DNA of 64,000 bases from Chitinophagales bacterium (GTDB taxonomy: Bacteria > Bacteroidota > Bacteroidia > Chitinophagales > JADJOU01): contig JAURJQ010000003.1 of assembly GCA_030832185.1 (NCBI GenBank), positions 1-64,000 on the forward strand, read 5' to 3'. Made by a program: the position numbers and the translations under genes. How positions within the stretch are numbered: position 1 is the first letter of the stretch; each line of letters starts with the position of its first letter. A model generated the notes under the pieces. That model was not told the DNA's origin. It saw nothing but the letters and a program-made list of their open reading frames with translations, and ran no database searches. Of this stretch, positions 1 to 8,484 are shown in pieces.

Positions 1-699
1 ATTCTTTTTGAAGATGATCATTTTCTAGCAGTAGATAAGCCCAGCGGAGTTTTATCTATACCCCCTCGAAATGGTGAGGAAGAGGATATCTATTCTTTTT
101 TTAAAGCGAAATATGAGGATCTGAGGCTGGTACATCGGATTGATAAAGATACATCGGGTATTCTCCTATTTGCGAAAGGGGAGGAAGCACAGCGAGCCAT
201 GTCTATGCTGTTTGAATCCCATGAAATATTTAAAGAATACATGGCTATTCTATCCGGTACACCTAAATTAGACGAAGATACGATAGAAAACTTTCTAGAC
301 GAACACCCCAATGTGAAGGGGACTTATCGAGTCGCCTTTCAAGGTAAAGGAAAGCGTGCGGTATCTCACTACAGAGTGGAAGAAAAGTATAAAAGACACA
401 GTTTAGTCTCATTTCAAATCGAAACAGGTCGTACCCATCAGATCAGAGTCCATGCTCAGTTTTTAGGCTGTCCATTGGCTTTTGATCCCCTGTACAATTT
501 GCAAAATGGCATATTCATATCACGATTTATCAAAAACTATAAAGGTAAAGAAGACGAGCGCTCTATTATTCAGCGCTTATCTCTTCATGCTCGCACTATG
601 CGATTCTTTCATCCTTTTACCGAGGAGGTGATAGATATTCAGTCGCCCTTTCCGAAAGATTTTCAGAAGACACTGCAGATTTTGAGAAAGTATGTTTAA
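1..699 (+). CDS. RluA-family pseudouridine synthase (5' truncated by window edge)
   Basis: The open frame runs in from base 1, so only the C-terminal part (232 residues) is present. The catalytic motif HRIDKDTSG, with the aspartate that attacks the uridine, is read at about 136-162, upstream of the first internal ATG at 199; the visible protein therefore must not be started there. A second family motif, ETGRTHQIRVHAQ, lies at about 421-459. RluA-family enzymes isomerise uridine to pseudouridine in rRNA or tRNA. The substrate (RluA, RluC or RluD type) cannot be settled without the N-terminus, where an S4 domain might be found. It ends 178 bases before typA and is probably a separate transcription unit. 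Confidence 0.93.
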   Translation: MLFEDDHFLAVDKPSGVLSIPPRNGEEEDIYSFFKAKYEDLRLVHRIDKDTSGILLFAKGEEAQRAMSMLFESHEIFKEYMAILSGTPKLDEDTIENFLDEHPNVKGTYRVAFQGKGKRAVSHYRVEEKYKRHSLVSFQIETGRTHQIRVHAQFLGCPLAFDPLYNLQNGIFISRFIKNYKGKEDERSIIQRLSLHARTMRFFHPFTEEVIDIQSPFPKDFQKTLQILRKYV

Positions 700-773
700 G
701 CGTTTTACAAGTTTCAAGTCATTAAGGAATCGTAAATTTCCAACTTTTAGCCTCTGTTCTATTTATTTTAAAC

Positions 774-781
774 TATTTTTG
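774..781 (+). promoter_or_regulatory. -7 box of a Bacteroidota promoter before typA
   Basis: TATTTTTG matches the Bacteroidota -7 consensus TAnnTTTG and lies about 97 bases before the typA start. No TTTG is found at the expected -33 spacing, so the call rests on the -7 box alone. Confidence 0.4.
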
Positions 782-877
782 CACCCCATTAAAAAAGGTA
801 ATTCTTAATTCTCAATCACTTATTAGAATGGTTTGGAGAATAATTAATTATTAATTTATCAAGATTAATTCAATAAA

Positions 878-2689
878 GTGAGTGTAGAAAAAATTAGAAA
901 CATTGCTATTATAGCCCACGTTGACCATGGTAAAACGACTTTGGTAGATAAAATGCTGCATGCAGCCATGCTATTTAGGGATAACCAACAGATGAATGAA
1001 CTCATTCTGGATAATAATGACCAAGAGCGAGAGAGAGGAATAACGATTCTAGCTAAAAATGTAGCAGTTAATTGGAAAGGACACAAAATTAATATCATTG
1101 ATACACCAGGTCACTCGGACTTTGGTGGAGAGGTAGAGAGAGTATTGAATATGGCGGATGGTGTATTGCTTTTATGTGATGCATTTGAAGGTCCTATGCC
1201 ACAGACACGTTTTGTGACTCAGAAAGCGCTAGCACTCGGTAAGAAAGCGATTGTTATCGTAAATAAAGTGGATAAGCCAAATTGTAATCCAGAACAGGCT
1301 TATGAAGATGTATTTGATTTATTTTTCAATCTAGAAGCTACACAAGAGCAGCTAGACTTTAAAACCATTTATGGATCTGCCAAACAAGGTTGGATGAGCA
1401 ATGACTTCAAAAAACCTACTGATAATGTGAATATAATTTTTGATACGATTATCAGTGAAATACCATGCCCTAATATTAGTCAAGGAAATTTGCAATTACA
1501 AATTACATCACTTGATTTCTCTAATTACACAGGTCGAATAGCTGTAGGCCGCATTGAAAGAGGAACTATAGAAGAAAATCAACCAATCTCATTGATGAAG
1601 GCAGATGGATCTATTAAGAAAATGAGAACCAAAGAGGTCTATGTCTTTGAAGGCATGGGTAAAGTAAAGGTAGCGAAAGCAGAAGCCGGTGAAATAGTAG
1701 CTGTGACTGGGATTGAAGATTTTGAAATTGGAGATACAATAGCCGATTTTGAGAATCCAGAAGCCTTGGAGAGAATCAAAATAGATGAGCCGACGATGAG
1801 TATGATCTTCACGATCAATAACTCACCATTTTTCGGAAAGGAAGGAAAATTCGTCACTTCTCGTCACATTAGAGAGAGATTGCATAAAGAACTAGAGAAA
1901 AACCTCGCCCTCAAGGTGCATGATACAGCTTCTCCAGACTCTTTTTTGGTCTACGGACGTGGTATTCTCCATTTGTCCGTATTGCTAGAAACTATGCGAA
2001 GAGAAGGCTATGAGTTACAGGTAGGTCAGCCACAGGTTATCATCAGAGAAATTAATGGTAAGAAATGTGAACCGATTGAATCATTGACAGTGGACGTACC
2101 CGAGGAGTTTGCTGGGAAAATCATAGAATTAGTCTCTCAGAGAAAAGGGGAGATGAAAGCTATGTTTACCAAAGGTGATATGCAGCGTTTGGAGTTTGAA
2201 ATACCTACGAGAGGTCTGAACGGATTTAGAAGTACTGCCCTGACTCAGTCTGGTGGCCAAGCTATCATTGCCCATAGATTTAAGGATTACGAGCCGATGA
2301 AAGGGGAGATACCAGCAAGAATCAACGGTGTTATGATTTCAAAAGATACCGGAATGGCTACAGGTTATTCTATGGATAAATTGAAAGATAGAGGCCGCTT
2401 TTTCATTGATGCAGGAGATCAAATCTATGCTGGTCAGGTGATAGGAGAGCAGATTCGCCCCGGTGATTTGATAGTGAATGTATGTACTGCAAAGCAATTG
2501 ACTAATTTCCGCGCTGCAGGTAAGGACGATAACGTAGGACTTCCACCTAAAATAGATTTTTCACTCGAAGAGTCTATGGAGTATATAGAGAAAGATGAAT
2601 ATTTGGAGTTAACTCCTAAATCTATGCGTTTACGTAAAATTCATCTCGATGAGAATGAAAGAAAGAAGGCTGCTCAGAAAGCTGGGTAG
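878..2689 (+). CDS. typA: Ribosome-associated translational GTPase TypA/BipA
   Basis: The 603-residue length is typical of TypA/BipA, an EF-G-like GTPase that binds the ribosome and helps 50S assembly and stress or cold adaptation. G motifs are visible: P-loop AHVDHGKT (residues 13-20), ERGITI (switch I), DTPGH (G3) and NKVD (G4). Domain 2 (beta barrel) follows from about residue 200, and EF-G III/V-like domains plus the BipA-specific C-terminal domain complete the protein. The start is GTG at 878; the sequence [21 protein letters not shown] begins exactly where homologues begin, and no ATG is available. It stands alone, with a probable promoter at 774-781. Confidence 0.97.
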   Translation: MSVEKIRNIAIIAHVDHGKTTLVDKMLHAAMLFRDNQQMNELILDNNDQERERGITILAKNVAVNWKGHKINIIDTPGHSDFGGEVERVLNMADGVLLLCDAFEGPMPQTRFVTQKALALGKKAIVIVNKVDKPNCNPEQAYEDVFDLFFNLEATQEQLDFKTIYGSAKQGWMSNDFKKPTDNVNIIFDTIISEIPCPNISQGNLQLQITSLDFSNYTGRIAVGRIERGTIEENQPISLMKADGSIKKMRTKEVYVFEGMGKVKVAKAEAGEIVAVTGIEDFEIGDTIADFENPEALERIKIDEPTMSMIFTINNSPFFGKEGKFVTSRHIRERLHKELEKNLALKVHDTASPDSFLVYGRGILHLSVLLETMRREGYELQVGQPQVIIREINGKKCEPIESLTVDVPEEFAGKIIELVSQRKGEMKAMFTKGDMQRLEFEIPTRGLNGFRSTALTQSGGQAIIAHRFKDYEPMKGEIPARINGVMISKDTGMATGYSMDKLKDRGRFFIDAGDQIYAGQVIGEQIRPGDLIVNVCTAKQLTNFRAAGKDDNVGLPPKIDFSLEESMEYIEKDEYLELTPKSMRLRKIHLDENERKKAAQKAG

Positions 2690-2718
2690 TTAATTTGAAA
2701 ATGAGTTAATTTGAAAAT
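2689..2718 (+). repeat. Tandem 14-bp direct repeat after typA
   Basis: GTTAATTTGAAAAT occurs at 2689-2702 and again at 2705-2718. The first copy overlaps the last base of the typA stop codon. AT-rich TTTGAAAAT runs of this kind are common intergenic filler in Bacteroidota; no function is claimed. Confidence 0.6.
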
Positions 2719-2738
2719 TTTATAATGAAAAGATTCAA

Positions 2739-2762
2739 ATTTAATTCGTGAATTCGTAGCTT
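2739..2762 (+). repeat. Dispersed-type repeat, copy 1
   Basis: The 24-base stretch containing AATTCGTGAATTCGTAGC matches 22 of 24 bases of a second copy at 2857-2880. Short sequences of the form ATTCGTGAATTCGTGGC recur in many unrelated bacterial genomes (recalled, not searched). This copy is intergenic. Confidence 0.7.
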
Positions 2763-2856
2763 ACCGTCTTTCAAGATCTTGAAAACTTTAAAATTGAAAT
2801 ATACTTTATCGCACCTTGATGACAATTGTAAGGAGTAGCAATATACTGTATAGTTG

Positions 2857-2880
2857 ATTTAATTCGTGAATACGTGGCTT
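2857..2880 (+). repeat. Dispersed-type repeat, copy 2, overlapping the prmC start
   Basis: Copy 2 (AATTCGTGAATACGTGGC core) differs from copy 1 at two positions and supplies the GTG at 2874, the first canonical start codon of prmC. Read in the prmC frame it encodes DLIREYVA. Confidence 0.7.
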
Positions 2881-3623
2881 CCCTATCCGATAATTTTTCC
2901 GAGTCCGAAAAACGCTTTCTTTTGCAATATATTGAAAAGGAAAATCCGACGATTCCGTTTGACGAAATAATCAATCGCTTAAATCTAGGCGAACCCATAG
3001 ATTATATACTTGGCTATACCTATTTTTATGGATTGAAAATTGAAGTCAGCAAGGATACCTTAATTCCCCGTCCAGAGACCGAAGAGCTAGTCGAATTTAT
3101 TTTGAATGAGAATCAAACTAGGTCTGGATTAAAAATACTGGATATAGGCACAGGCAGTGGTTGTATTGCCTTGGCCTTAAAATCTAAATTAGTTGATGCC
3201 GAAGCAACGGCATTAGATCTTTCTGCTGCGGCATTAGACATAGCGCATAAAAATTCTGTTTATCTTAATTTGAATATAAATTTCATCCAGCTAGATATTT
3301 TGAATGAACATCTATGGTCTAAATTAGCGAACTATGACATTATAGTCTCTAATCCACCCTATATTACGCAGGAAGAAAAGAAGGACATGACTTCTTCAGT
3401 GTTAGATTATGAGCCGCATTTAGCCTTATTCGTAGAAAATGACTCACTCATTTTTTATAAGCAAATCTTAAAATTGGCTACTTCCCACCTTCATCCATGC
3501 GGACTTGTCTATTTCGAAACTAGTCAAACCATTCAGTTGGAGGAATCCAGTGCATTTCAAATAGAAAAAAGAAAAGACTTGAGCGGAAATTGGCGGTTTT
3601 TGAAATGTATTTCAAATGACTAA
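2874..3623 (+). CDS. prmC: Peptide chain release factor N5-glutamine methyltransferase PrmC
   Basis: PrmC methylates the glutamine of the GGQ motif of release factors using S-adenosylmethionine. The substrate-binding motif NPPY (in IVSNPPYIT), the SAM loop DIGTGSGCIALAL and the family signature LIPRPETEELVE are all present. The annotated GTG start gives 249 residues, shorter than the usual 275-290. The frame stays open upstream to 2832, and the residues just before the GTG (DLIREYV) resemble the usual PrmC N-terminus. The true start may therefore be a non-canonical codon such as ATA 2850 or ATA 2841; the latter lies 5-8 bases after an AAGGAG-like sequence. No ATG, GTG or TTG exists upstream in this frame. 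Confidence 0.9.
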   Translation: MASLSDNFSESEKRFLLQYIEKENPTIPFDEIINRLNLGEPIDYILGYTYFYGLKIEVSKDTLIPRPETEELVEFILNENQTRSGLKILDIGTGSGCIALALKSKLVDAEATALDLSAAALDIAHKNSVYLNLNINFIQLDILNEHLWSKLANYDIIVSNPPYITQEEKKDMTSSVLDYEPHLALFVENDSLIFYKQILKLATSHLHPCGLVYFETSQTIQLEESSAFQIEKRKDLSGNWRFLKCISND

Positions 3624-3641
3624 TTTATTGAAGTGAAAAAG

Positions 3642-3673
3642 TTTGCGAATGACAAGAGAATTGACTAACTTTG
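3642..3673 (+). promoter_or_regulatory. Full Bacteroidota-type promoter (-33 TTTG, -7 TAACTTTG)
   Basis: TTTG at 3642-3645 and TAACTTTG at 3666-3673 are separated by 20 bases, which is the published Bacteroidota consensus TTTG-N19-21-TAnnTTTG. Transcription should start near 3679. It is the only promoter I checked here with both elements at correct spacing. It lies 224 bases from the next gene, which suggests it serves an RNA. Confidence 0.75.
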
Positions 3674-3678
3674 TAAAA

Positions 3679-3860
3679 AAGCTGGAAATTTTAGTCTATT
3701 GTGGAGGACAAGGATTGTTGCCTATCAAGGTGTTGCGACCTTGAAACAAATGTAAAGAAAGTAATAGACTCGAACGCAGAAAAGATTCAAAGCCGTAAGA
3801 TCTTGAATGGCACAATACCATATCAATTGCTAACAATTTGTACAAAGCCGCCAATCAATT
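3679..3860 (+). ncRNA. Candidate structured non-coding RNA (possibly 6S-type)
   Basis: No coding frame fits this stretch between prmC and the HAD gene, yet nested perfect helices are visible. The outer helix is AGTCTATT (3693-3700) with AATAGACT (3763-3770). The middle one is ATTGTT (3715-3720 region) with AACAAAT, one base bulged. The inner hairpin is TCAAGGT (3725-3731) with ACCTTGA (3738-3744). A purine-rich internal loop separates outer and middle helices. A second hairpin, ATTCAA/TTGAAT, sits at 3785-3808. A full promoter precedes it by a few bases. Length and the large internal loop would suit a 6S RNA, but I cannot assign a family. It could also be a long structured leader of the HAD gene. 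The 3' end is a guess; no terminator is seen. Confidence 0.5.
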
Positions 3861-3897
3861 ATTTAAAGTAAAAATTATATCTTAATCCAAAAAACAA

Positions 3898-4560
3898 ATG
3901 AAAGAAATTCAAGCAATTTTCTTCGATATGGACGGAGTTCTTATCTTCTCAGAGCCTTTTTGGCGAGAGGCGGAGTACAAAGTTTTCAAAGAGCATTTCA
4001 ATATTGCGCTCACAGAGGACGATGTGAATCAAACTACAGGTTTGAAGACAACGGAAGTAGTCACTATGCATATGAATAAATATGAATTTAGCTGTGATAT
4101 TGAGAAGATAGGTCATGAGATAGAGAAGGAAGTCGTTTGCTTGGTCTATGAGCAGGGTCAGCCCATGCCTGGGTTGAAGAATCTGACAGAATGGATAGCA
4201 GAAAAGGGGTGGAGAAAATGTTTAGTCACTTCCTCGTCTCAGTATGTATATGAGCATATAGTTAAATTTGTAGGATTGGAGACCTTTTTTGAGCGAAAAT
4301 TTACAGCCTATGATGAGGAATGGGGCAAGCCTAATCCGGCGGTATATCATTCTGCCATAGCTTTTTTAGGCCTACCTGTAGAAAATATACTAGTCATAGA
4401 AGATAGCATGAATGGCGTCAAGGCGGCCCATGCTGCCGGATTAAAAGTTCTAGGTTTACCCGAGGAGCACAATCAGGCCAATGAAATGTATAATTCTATG
4501 GTTTCTAAGTCTTTTGATTCACATTGGGAGATATTAGATTACTTAAAATCTAATTGTTAA
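3898..4560 (+). CDS. HAD-superfamily phosphatase (HxpB / beta-phosphoglucomutase-like)
   Basis: Haloacid-dehalogenase fold hydrolase of 220 residues. Motif I DMDGV carries the nucleophile and general-acid aspartates (residues 10 and 12). Motif II is the serine of TSS, motif III the lysine of KPNP, and motif IV the acidic EDSMNG. The alpha-helical cap lies between motifs I and II (subclass IA). The opening FFDMDGVLIFSEPFWREAE resembles hexitol phosphatase YniC/HxpB more than a mutase, so a sugar-phosphate phosphatase is the best guess; the substrate is unknown. It is preceded by a 274-base gap that holds the RNA candidate. Confidence 0.85.
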   Translation: MKEIQAIFFDMDGVLIFSEPFWREAEYKVFKEHFNIALTEDDVNQTTGLKTTEVVTMHMNKYEFSCDIEKIGHEIEKEVVCLVYEQGQPMPGLKNLTEWIAEKGWRKCLVTSSSQYVYEHIVKFVGLETFFERKFTAYDEEWGKPNPAVYHSAIAFLGLPVENILVIEDSMNGVKAAHAAGLKVLGLPEEHNQANEMYNSMVSKSFDSHWEILDYLKSNC

Positions 4561-4602
4561 AATCTTAAAGATTTTTACTCATACACTCCGTTTCACCCAT
4601 CT

Positions 4603-4610
4603 TAAATTTG
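4603..4610 (+). promoter_or_regulatory. -7 box before the TonB receptor gene
   Basis: TAAATTTG matches TAnnTTTG. Transcription would start near 4616, just upstream of the ATG at 4626. This argues against the earlier in-frame TTG at 4608, which lies inside the box. Confidence 0.5.
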
Positions 4611-4625
4611 TGCCTTAATTATTTT

Positions 4626-7004
4626 ATGATTACCAGATTATTATTCTCTTTTAGTTTATTGATATTGTCTTTAAGTATACAAGCTCAGAATATAAACCTC
4701 AGCGGAACTATTACAGATGCAGAGAGTGGCGAAACCATTACAGGAGCTATAGTATCTGCGCCAGAATTGCCAGGTATCGGGACAGCAACGAATACCTACG
4801 GTTATTTTTCTCTGTCTGTACCTAAAGGAAATCAAAAAATTAAAATCAAATTTCTTGGCTATGAGGAAAGATTAGAGGATATCAACTTGACAGATAATCT
4901 TAAGAAAAATTTTAGTTTAAAGAAGAAGTCTAGGGCGATAAAACAAGTAACAGTTTCTGGTAAGAAGAAACAAAAACTAACAGATGAGGTACAGATGGGA
5001 AAAATTCAAGTAGACCTCAAGGAGTTAGATAAAATTCCTGTAATTTTAGGCGAACGCGATGTATTGAAATCTATCCAATTGCTGCCAGGAGTCATGCCTC
5101 AGCAAGAAGGTGCGTCAGGAATCATCGTGCGAGGTGGGGGTGCTGATCAGAATCTTATTTTACTAGATGAAGCTCCTGTTTATAATGCATCTCATTTATT
5201 AGGTTTCTTTTCTACCTTTAATTCTGATGCACTGAAAGACCTTACCTTATACAAAGGAAATATGCCTGCCGAATATGGGGGAAGACTTTCATCTGTTATT
5301 GATGTGAAAATGAAAGAGGGTAATAATAAAAATTATGAATTTGGTGGAGGTATTGGGCTTATAGCTTCACGATTCTATGCCGAAGGACCGATACAAAAAG
5401 ATAAAAGTTCCTTTTTTGTATCAGGAAGGCGAACCTATGCGGATGCGTTTCTCTTTTTAGCGAGTGATTCTGTGGCTAAGAAAAGTACTTTGTTTTTTTA
5501 TGATCTAAATTTAAAGACGAATTTCCAAGTTTCCAAGAAGGATCGAATTTATTTTTCAGGTTATTTCGGAAATGATCATTTCGGTTTGGCAGATGCATTC
5601 GGTATTCAATACGGAAATGTGACCGCTACCACTCGATGGAATAGAATTATAAGTGATAGAGTGTTTTCCAATACTTCTTTCATTTATAATAATTTCAATT
5701 ATCAAGTGAAAATCGGCGTCAATAATTTTGACTTAAAAGTGAATTCTATTTTAAATAATTATAGTTTGAAACAGGATTACGATTATTTCTTAAATAGTAA
5801 GAATCGAATTAAAATGGGAGGTATCTCTACATGGCACAATGTAGTTCCTGGTGATATCGAGAGCTCGGATACGCTCATCGCTAAGCGCGGATTGAATAGA
5901 AGTAATGGATGGGAGAATGCATTATATATTCAAAATGAACAGACCATCAGTTCGAAATTGAAAATCAATTACGGCATGCGATTTACATTATTTACCGTAG
6001 CAGGAGCCAATAACCTTTATTCCTTCGATGCTGCTGGTAGAGTTTTAGATACCACTAAACTAAAGGATAGACAGTTAGATCGGTCTTATTTTAACTCTGA
6101 ACCCCGTTTTTCATTAAATTACAGCCTAGGCGAAGATAAATCTATCAAATTTGCATATTCTAGAAATGTGCAGTATATCCAGCAGCTGAGTAATACGAGT
6201 GCTGGATCCCCTACAGATAGATGGGTACTAACTTCTAGAAATATTAGGCCAGGAATTTCAGATCAAGTATCTGCTGGTTATTTTTTCAACTTTGCAAATG
6301 ACATGTTTGAAGCATCCTTCGAAGGATACTATAAGCATTTGCAAAATCAAGTAGATTATAAACCTGGTACAATACTCAGAGCAAACGAAACTGTAGAAAA
6401 AGACCTAGTCTATGGTATAGGCAGAGCATACGGCGCTGAGTTTTACTTGAAAAAGAGAGTGGGTAAGTTAACTGGATGGATAAGTTATACACTCGCTAGA
6501 ACGGAGCGAAGCTTTGAGGGTATTGACGGGGGAGAATGGTTTCCATTTAGATTTGACAGAACCCATGACTTGAGTGTGGTGGCCATGTATGATTTATCTG
6601 AAAAGGTCAATATTTCTGGAGTGTTAGTTTATTATACAGGAAATGCTACTAATTATCCTACAGGAAAATATAGTGTATCTGGAGATATATCAGGTAATCC
6701 CGGGGATCCAGGTATTGTATATACCTCCTACGATAAAAGAAATAAAGATCGGTTTCCGAATTATACTAGGGTAGATTTAGCACTAAATTGGTCTCTAAAG
6801 AAGACCAGAAATTGGGAGCATGAATTGAGTTTCTCTATTTACAACGTGTTAGGAGCTAGAAATGCTTTTCAGATAGACTTTTTATATGATGCTCAGCTCA
6901 GTGAAACCTATGCTGAAAAGACTTACCTATTCGCTCAGGTACCGTCCATTACTTATAATTTCAAATTTAAACCTAGAAGACCTAGTTCATTGGAAACAAA
7001 ATAA
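4626..7004 (+). CDS. TonB-dependent outer membrane receptor with CarboxypepD_reg-like domain
   Basis: The 792-residue protein has a signal peptide (MITRLLFSFSLLILSLSIQAQ), then a carboxypeptidase-regulatory-like beta-sandwich (about 23-95) typical of Bacteroidota receptors. A plug domain follows (about 130-230, with the conserved segments GVMPQQEGASGIIVRGGGA and EYGGRLSSVIDVKMKEGN), then a 22-strand-type barrel to the C-terminus. It imports an unknown ligand using TonB-ExbBD energy. The start ATG 4626 is chosen because it gives a clean signal peptide and follows the -7 box at 4603-4610. The next gene, 6 bases downstream, is a DUF4249 lipoprotein; this pairing is common and resembles SusC/SusD without the SusD fold. 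No regulator is adjacent. Confidence 0.93.
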   Translation: MITRLLFSFSLLILSLSIQAQNINLSGTITDAESGETITGAIVSAPELPGIGTATNTYGYFSLSVPKGNQKIKIKFLGYEERLEDINLTDNLKKNFSLKKKSRAIKQVTVSGKKKQKLTDEVQMGKIQVDLKELDKIPVILGERDVLKSIQLLPGVMPQQEGASGIIVRGGGADQNLILLDEAPVYNASHLLGFFSTFNSDALKDLTLYKGNMPAEYGGRLSSVIDVKMKEGNNKNYEFGGGIGLIASRFYAEGPIQKDKSSFFVSGRRTYADAFLFLASDSVAKKSTLFFYDLNLKTNFQVSKKDRIYFSGYFGNDHFGLADAFGIQYGNVTATTRWNRIISDRVFSNTSFIYNNFNYQVKIGVNNFDLKVNSILNNYSLKQDYDYFLNSKNRIKMGGISTWHNVVPGDIESSDTLIAKRGLNRSNGWENALYIQNEQTISSKLKINYGMRFTLFTVAGANNLYSFDAAGRVLDTTKLKDRQLDRSYFNSEPRFSLNYSLGEDKSIKFAYSRNVQYIQQLSNTSAGSPTDRWVLTSRNIRPGISDQVSAGYFFNFANDMFEASFEGYYKHLQNQVDYKPGTILRANETVEKDLVYGIGRAYGAEFYLKKRVGKLTGWISYTLARTERSFEGIDGGEWFPFRFDRTHDLSVVAMYDLSEKVNISGVLVYYTGNATNYPTGKYSVSGDISGNPGDPGIVYTSYDKRNKDRFPNYTRVDLALNWSLKKTRNWEHELSFSIYNVLGARNAFQIDFLYDAQLSETYAEKTYLFAQVPSITYNFKFKPRRPSSLETK

Positions 7005-7010
7005 TTCGAT

Positions 7011-7796
7011 ATGTCTATAAAATATTGTATCTCATTTATATTTATTGTGTCTCTCTTCTCCTGCAAGGAGCGAATTGATATAGCATTGGCAGAAGATGTC
7101 AATAAACTAATCATTGAAGGAGAAGTTCATGATGGCGCAGGACCCTATTATGTAAAACTATCTCGATCTACTAAATTTGGTAGTTCCACTACTTTTTTAC
7201 CTCATTCACCTAATTCAGTTATTATCACCGATAATGAGGGGAATAAAGATTCTTTAGTAAAACATGCGGATGGAATTTATAAAACCACTTCCCTTCAAGG
7301 TAAGTTAGGGAACTCATACTTCCTGACAGTAAATGATAAATCCGGAGTTTACACTGCGGAATCTAAGTTAAACTCAAGTCCAGAAATAGATAGTTTTTAT
7401 TTCTTTTTCTTTCTAACTCAGGAAAATATAAATCCTACCATTGTAATAAATGAACCAATTAATGAAGAAAATTATTACCGCTATTTTGTGCGTAAAAATG
7501 GACGCGCTCCTGAGTTTAGTTATGTATCAGACGATAAATTAATCAACGGTTCTAAGTGGAGATTTTCGGCCTTTAGAGAAGTATTTAAGAAGGGAGACTC
7601 TGGTGAGTTTATATTCTTAGGCATGGATAAAGCTAATTTCAACTATTGGAATATTTTAATTCAAAATCAAGCAGCCGTAAGCGGCGGAAATGAAAGCGCC
7701 TCTCCCACCAATCCTCCAACGAACATAACTGGTGGCGAGGTCTTAGGTTATTTTAGTGCTCACTCGCGAAAGACTAAAAAGTTTATTGTCCCATAG
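7011..7796 (+). CDS. DUF4249 lipoprotein, partner of the TonB receptor
   Basis: A lipoprotein signal peptide ends in a lipobox with cysteine at residue 18 (IVSLFSC), so the protein is lipid-anchored. The N-terminal stretch, with LIIEGEVHDGAGPYYVKLSRS, is typical of DUF4249, a Bacteroidota family encoded next to TonB receptors. At 261 residues it is at the short end of the family. It starts 6 bases after the receptor gene and is certainly in its operon. It probably sits at the outer surface and helps ligand capture; the ligand is unknown. Confidence 0.85.
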   Translation: MSIKYCISFIFIVSLFSCKERIDIALAEDVNKLIIEGEVHDGAGPYYVKLSRSTKFGSSTTFLPHSPNSVIITDNEGNKDSLVKHADGIYKTTSLQGKLGNSYFLTVNDKSGVYTAESKLNSSPEIDSFYFFFFLTQENINPTIVINEPINEENYYRYFVRKNGRAPEFSYVSDDKLINGSKWRFSAFREVFKKGDSGEFIFLGMDKANFNYWNILIQNQAAVSGGNESASPTNPPTNITGGEVLGYFSAHSRKTKKFIVP

Positions 7797-7870
7797 GTTT
7801 TATAAATTTTTAAGTATTTAAAGACTAAACCTTATCTATTTTGGTCACTCTAAATATTAAAATTAACAAT

Positions 7871-8377
7871 ATGAACAAAGTTTTTTTATTTTCCATTTTA
7901 GTACTGGCTTCTTTTTCCAGTCAAGCCCAAAAGGTAGCACTAGTAGAATCAGAGTATATTTTTTCAAAGTTGAAGTCATATACTGCAGCTAATGAGAAAC
8001 TAGAAAAACAATCTCAAGATTGGCAGAAAGATATTGAAGATAGAATGAGTGAATTAGAGTCCATTTATAAAAAATTTCAAGCTGAGCAATCATTATACAC
8101 TACTCAGATGAAGCAAGAGAAAATTCTAGAAATAGAAATAAAAGAAAAAGAAGTAGCTGTACTCCAGCAGAAAAGATTCGGACCTAATGGCGAGCTGTTT
8201 AAGAAAAGACAAGAACTTCTTCAACCGATAATGAATAAAATGATTGAAGAAATACAAAAGATAGCTCAAGCTAAATCTTATGATATAGTTTTAGATAAAA
8301 GTAGTGGTAATACGGTGCTTTTCAGCAATCCTAGATTAAATATAAGTGAAGAAGTCATAAAAGCTATGGGTAATTAG
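7871..8377 (+). CDS. OmpH/Skp-family periplasmic chaperone (first copy)
   Basis: A 168-residue secreted protein with signal peptide MNKVFLFSILVLASFSSQAQ, the family opening KVALVESEYIFSKL, a long charged coiled coil (about residues 35-105) forming the Skp tentacle, and the C-terminal strand segment YDIVLDKSSGNTVLFSNPRLNIS. Skp trimers hold unfolded outer membrane proteins in the periplasm. ATG 7871 is preferred to a TTG 30 bases upstream because it starts the signal peptide. The second copy follows 107 bases later, then murI. This order is conserved in Bacteroidota, although there it is usually preceded by bamA, which is missing here. Confidence 0.93.
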   Translation: MNKVFLFSILVLASFSSQAQKVALVESEYIFSKLKSYTAANEKLEKQSQDWQKDIEDRMSELESIYKKFQAEQSLYTTQMKQEKILEIEIKEKEVAVLQQKRFGPNGELFKKRQELLQPIMNKMIEEIQKIAQAKSYDIVLDKSSGNTVLFSNPRLNISEEVIKAMGN

Positions 8378-8484
8378 ATTAATTACTTATTATTGCAATA
8401 AAAATATTAACAATCAATTTTATAAACAAACAAATGAGCACCATGAAATGGAACACGAATTCAATTATTAACAAAATAAACATC

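Noticed and set aside
2819-2857. ATG at 2819 as a possible prmC start
   Set aside because: It is in another frame and meets a stop after 12 codons; joining it to prmC would need a frameshift for which there is no evidence.
4608-4625. TTG at 4608 as start of the TonB receptor
   Set aside because: It falls inside the -7 box at 4603-4610, so it would not be transcribed; ATG 4626 begins the signal peptide.
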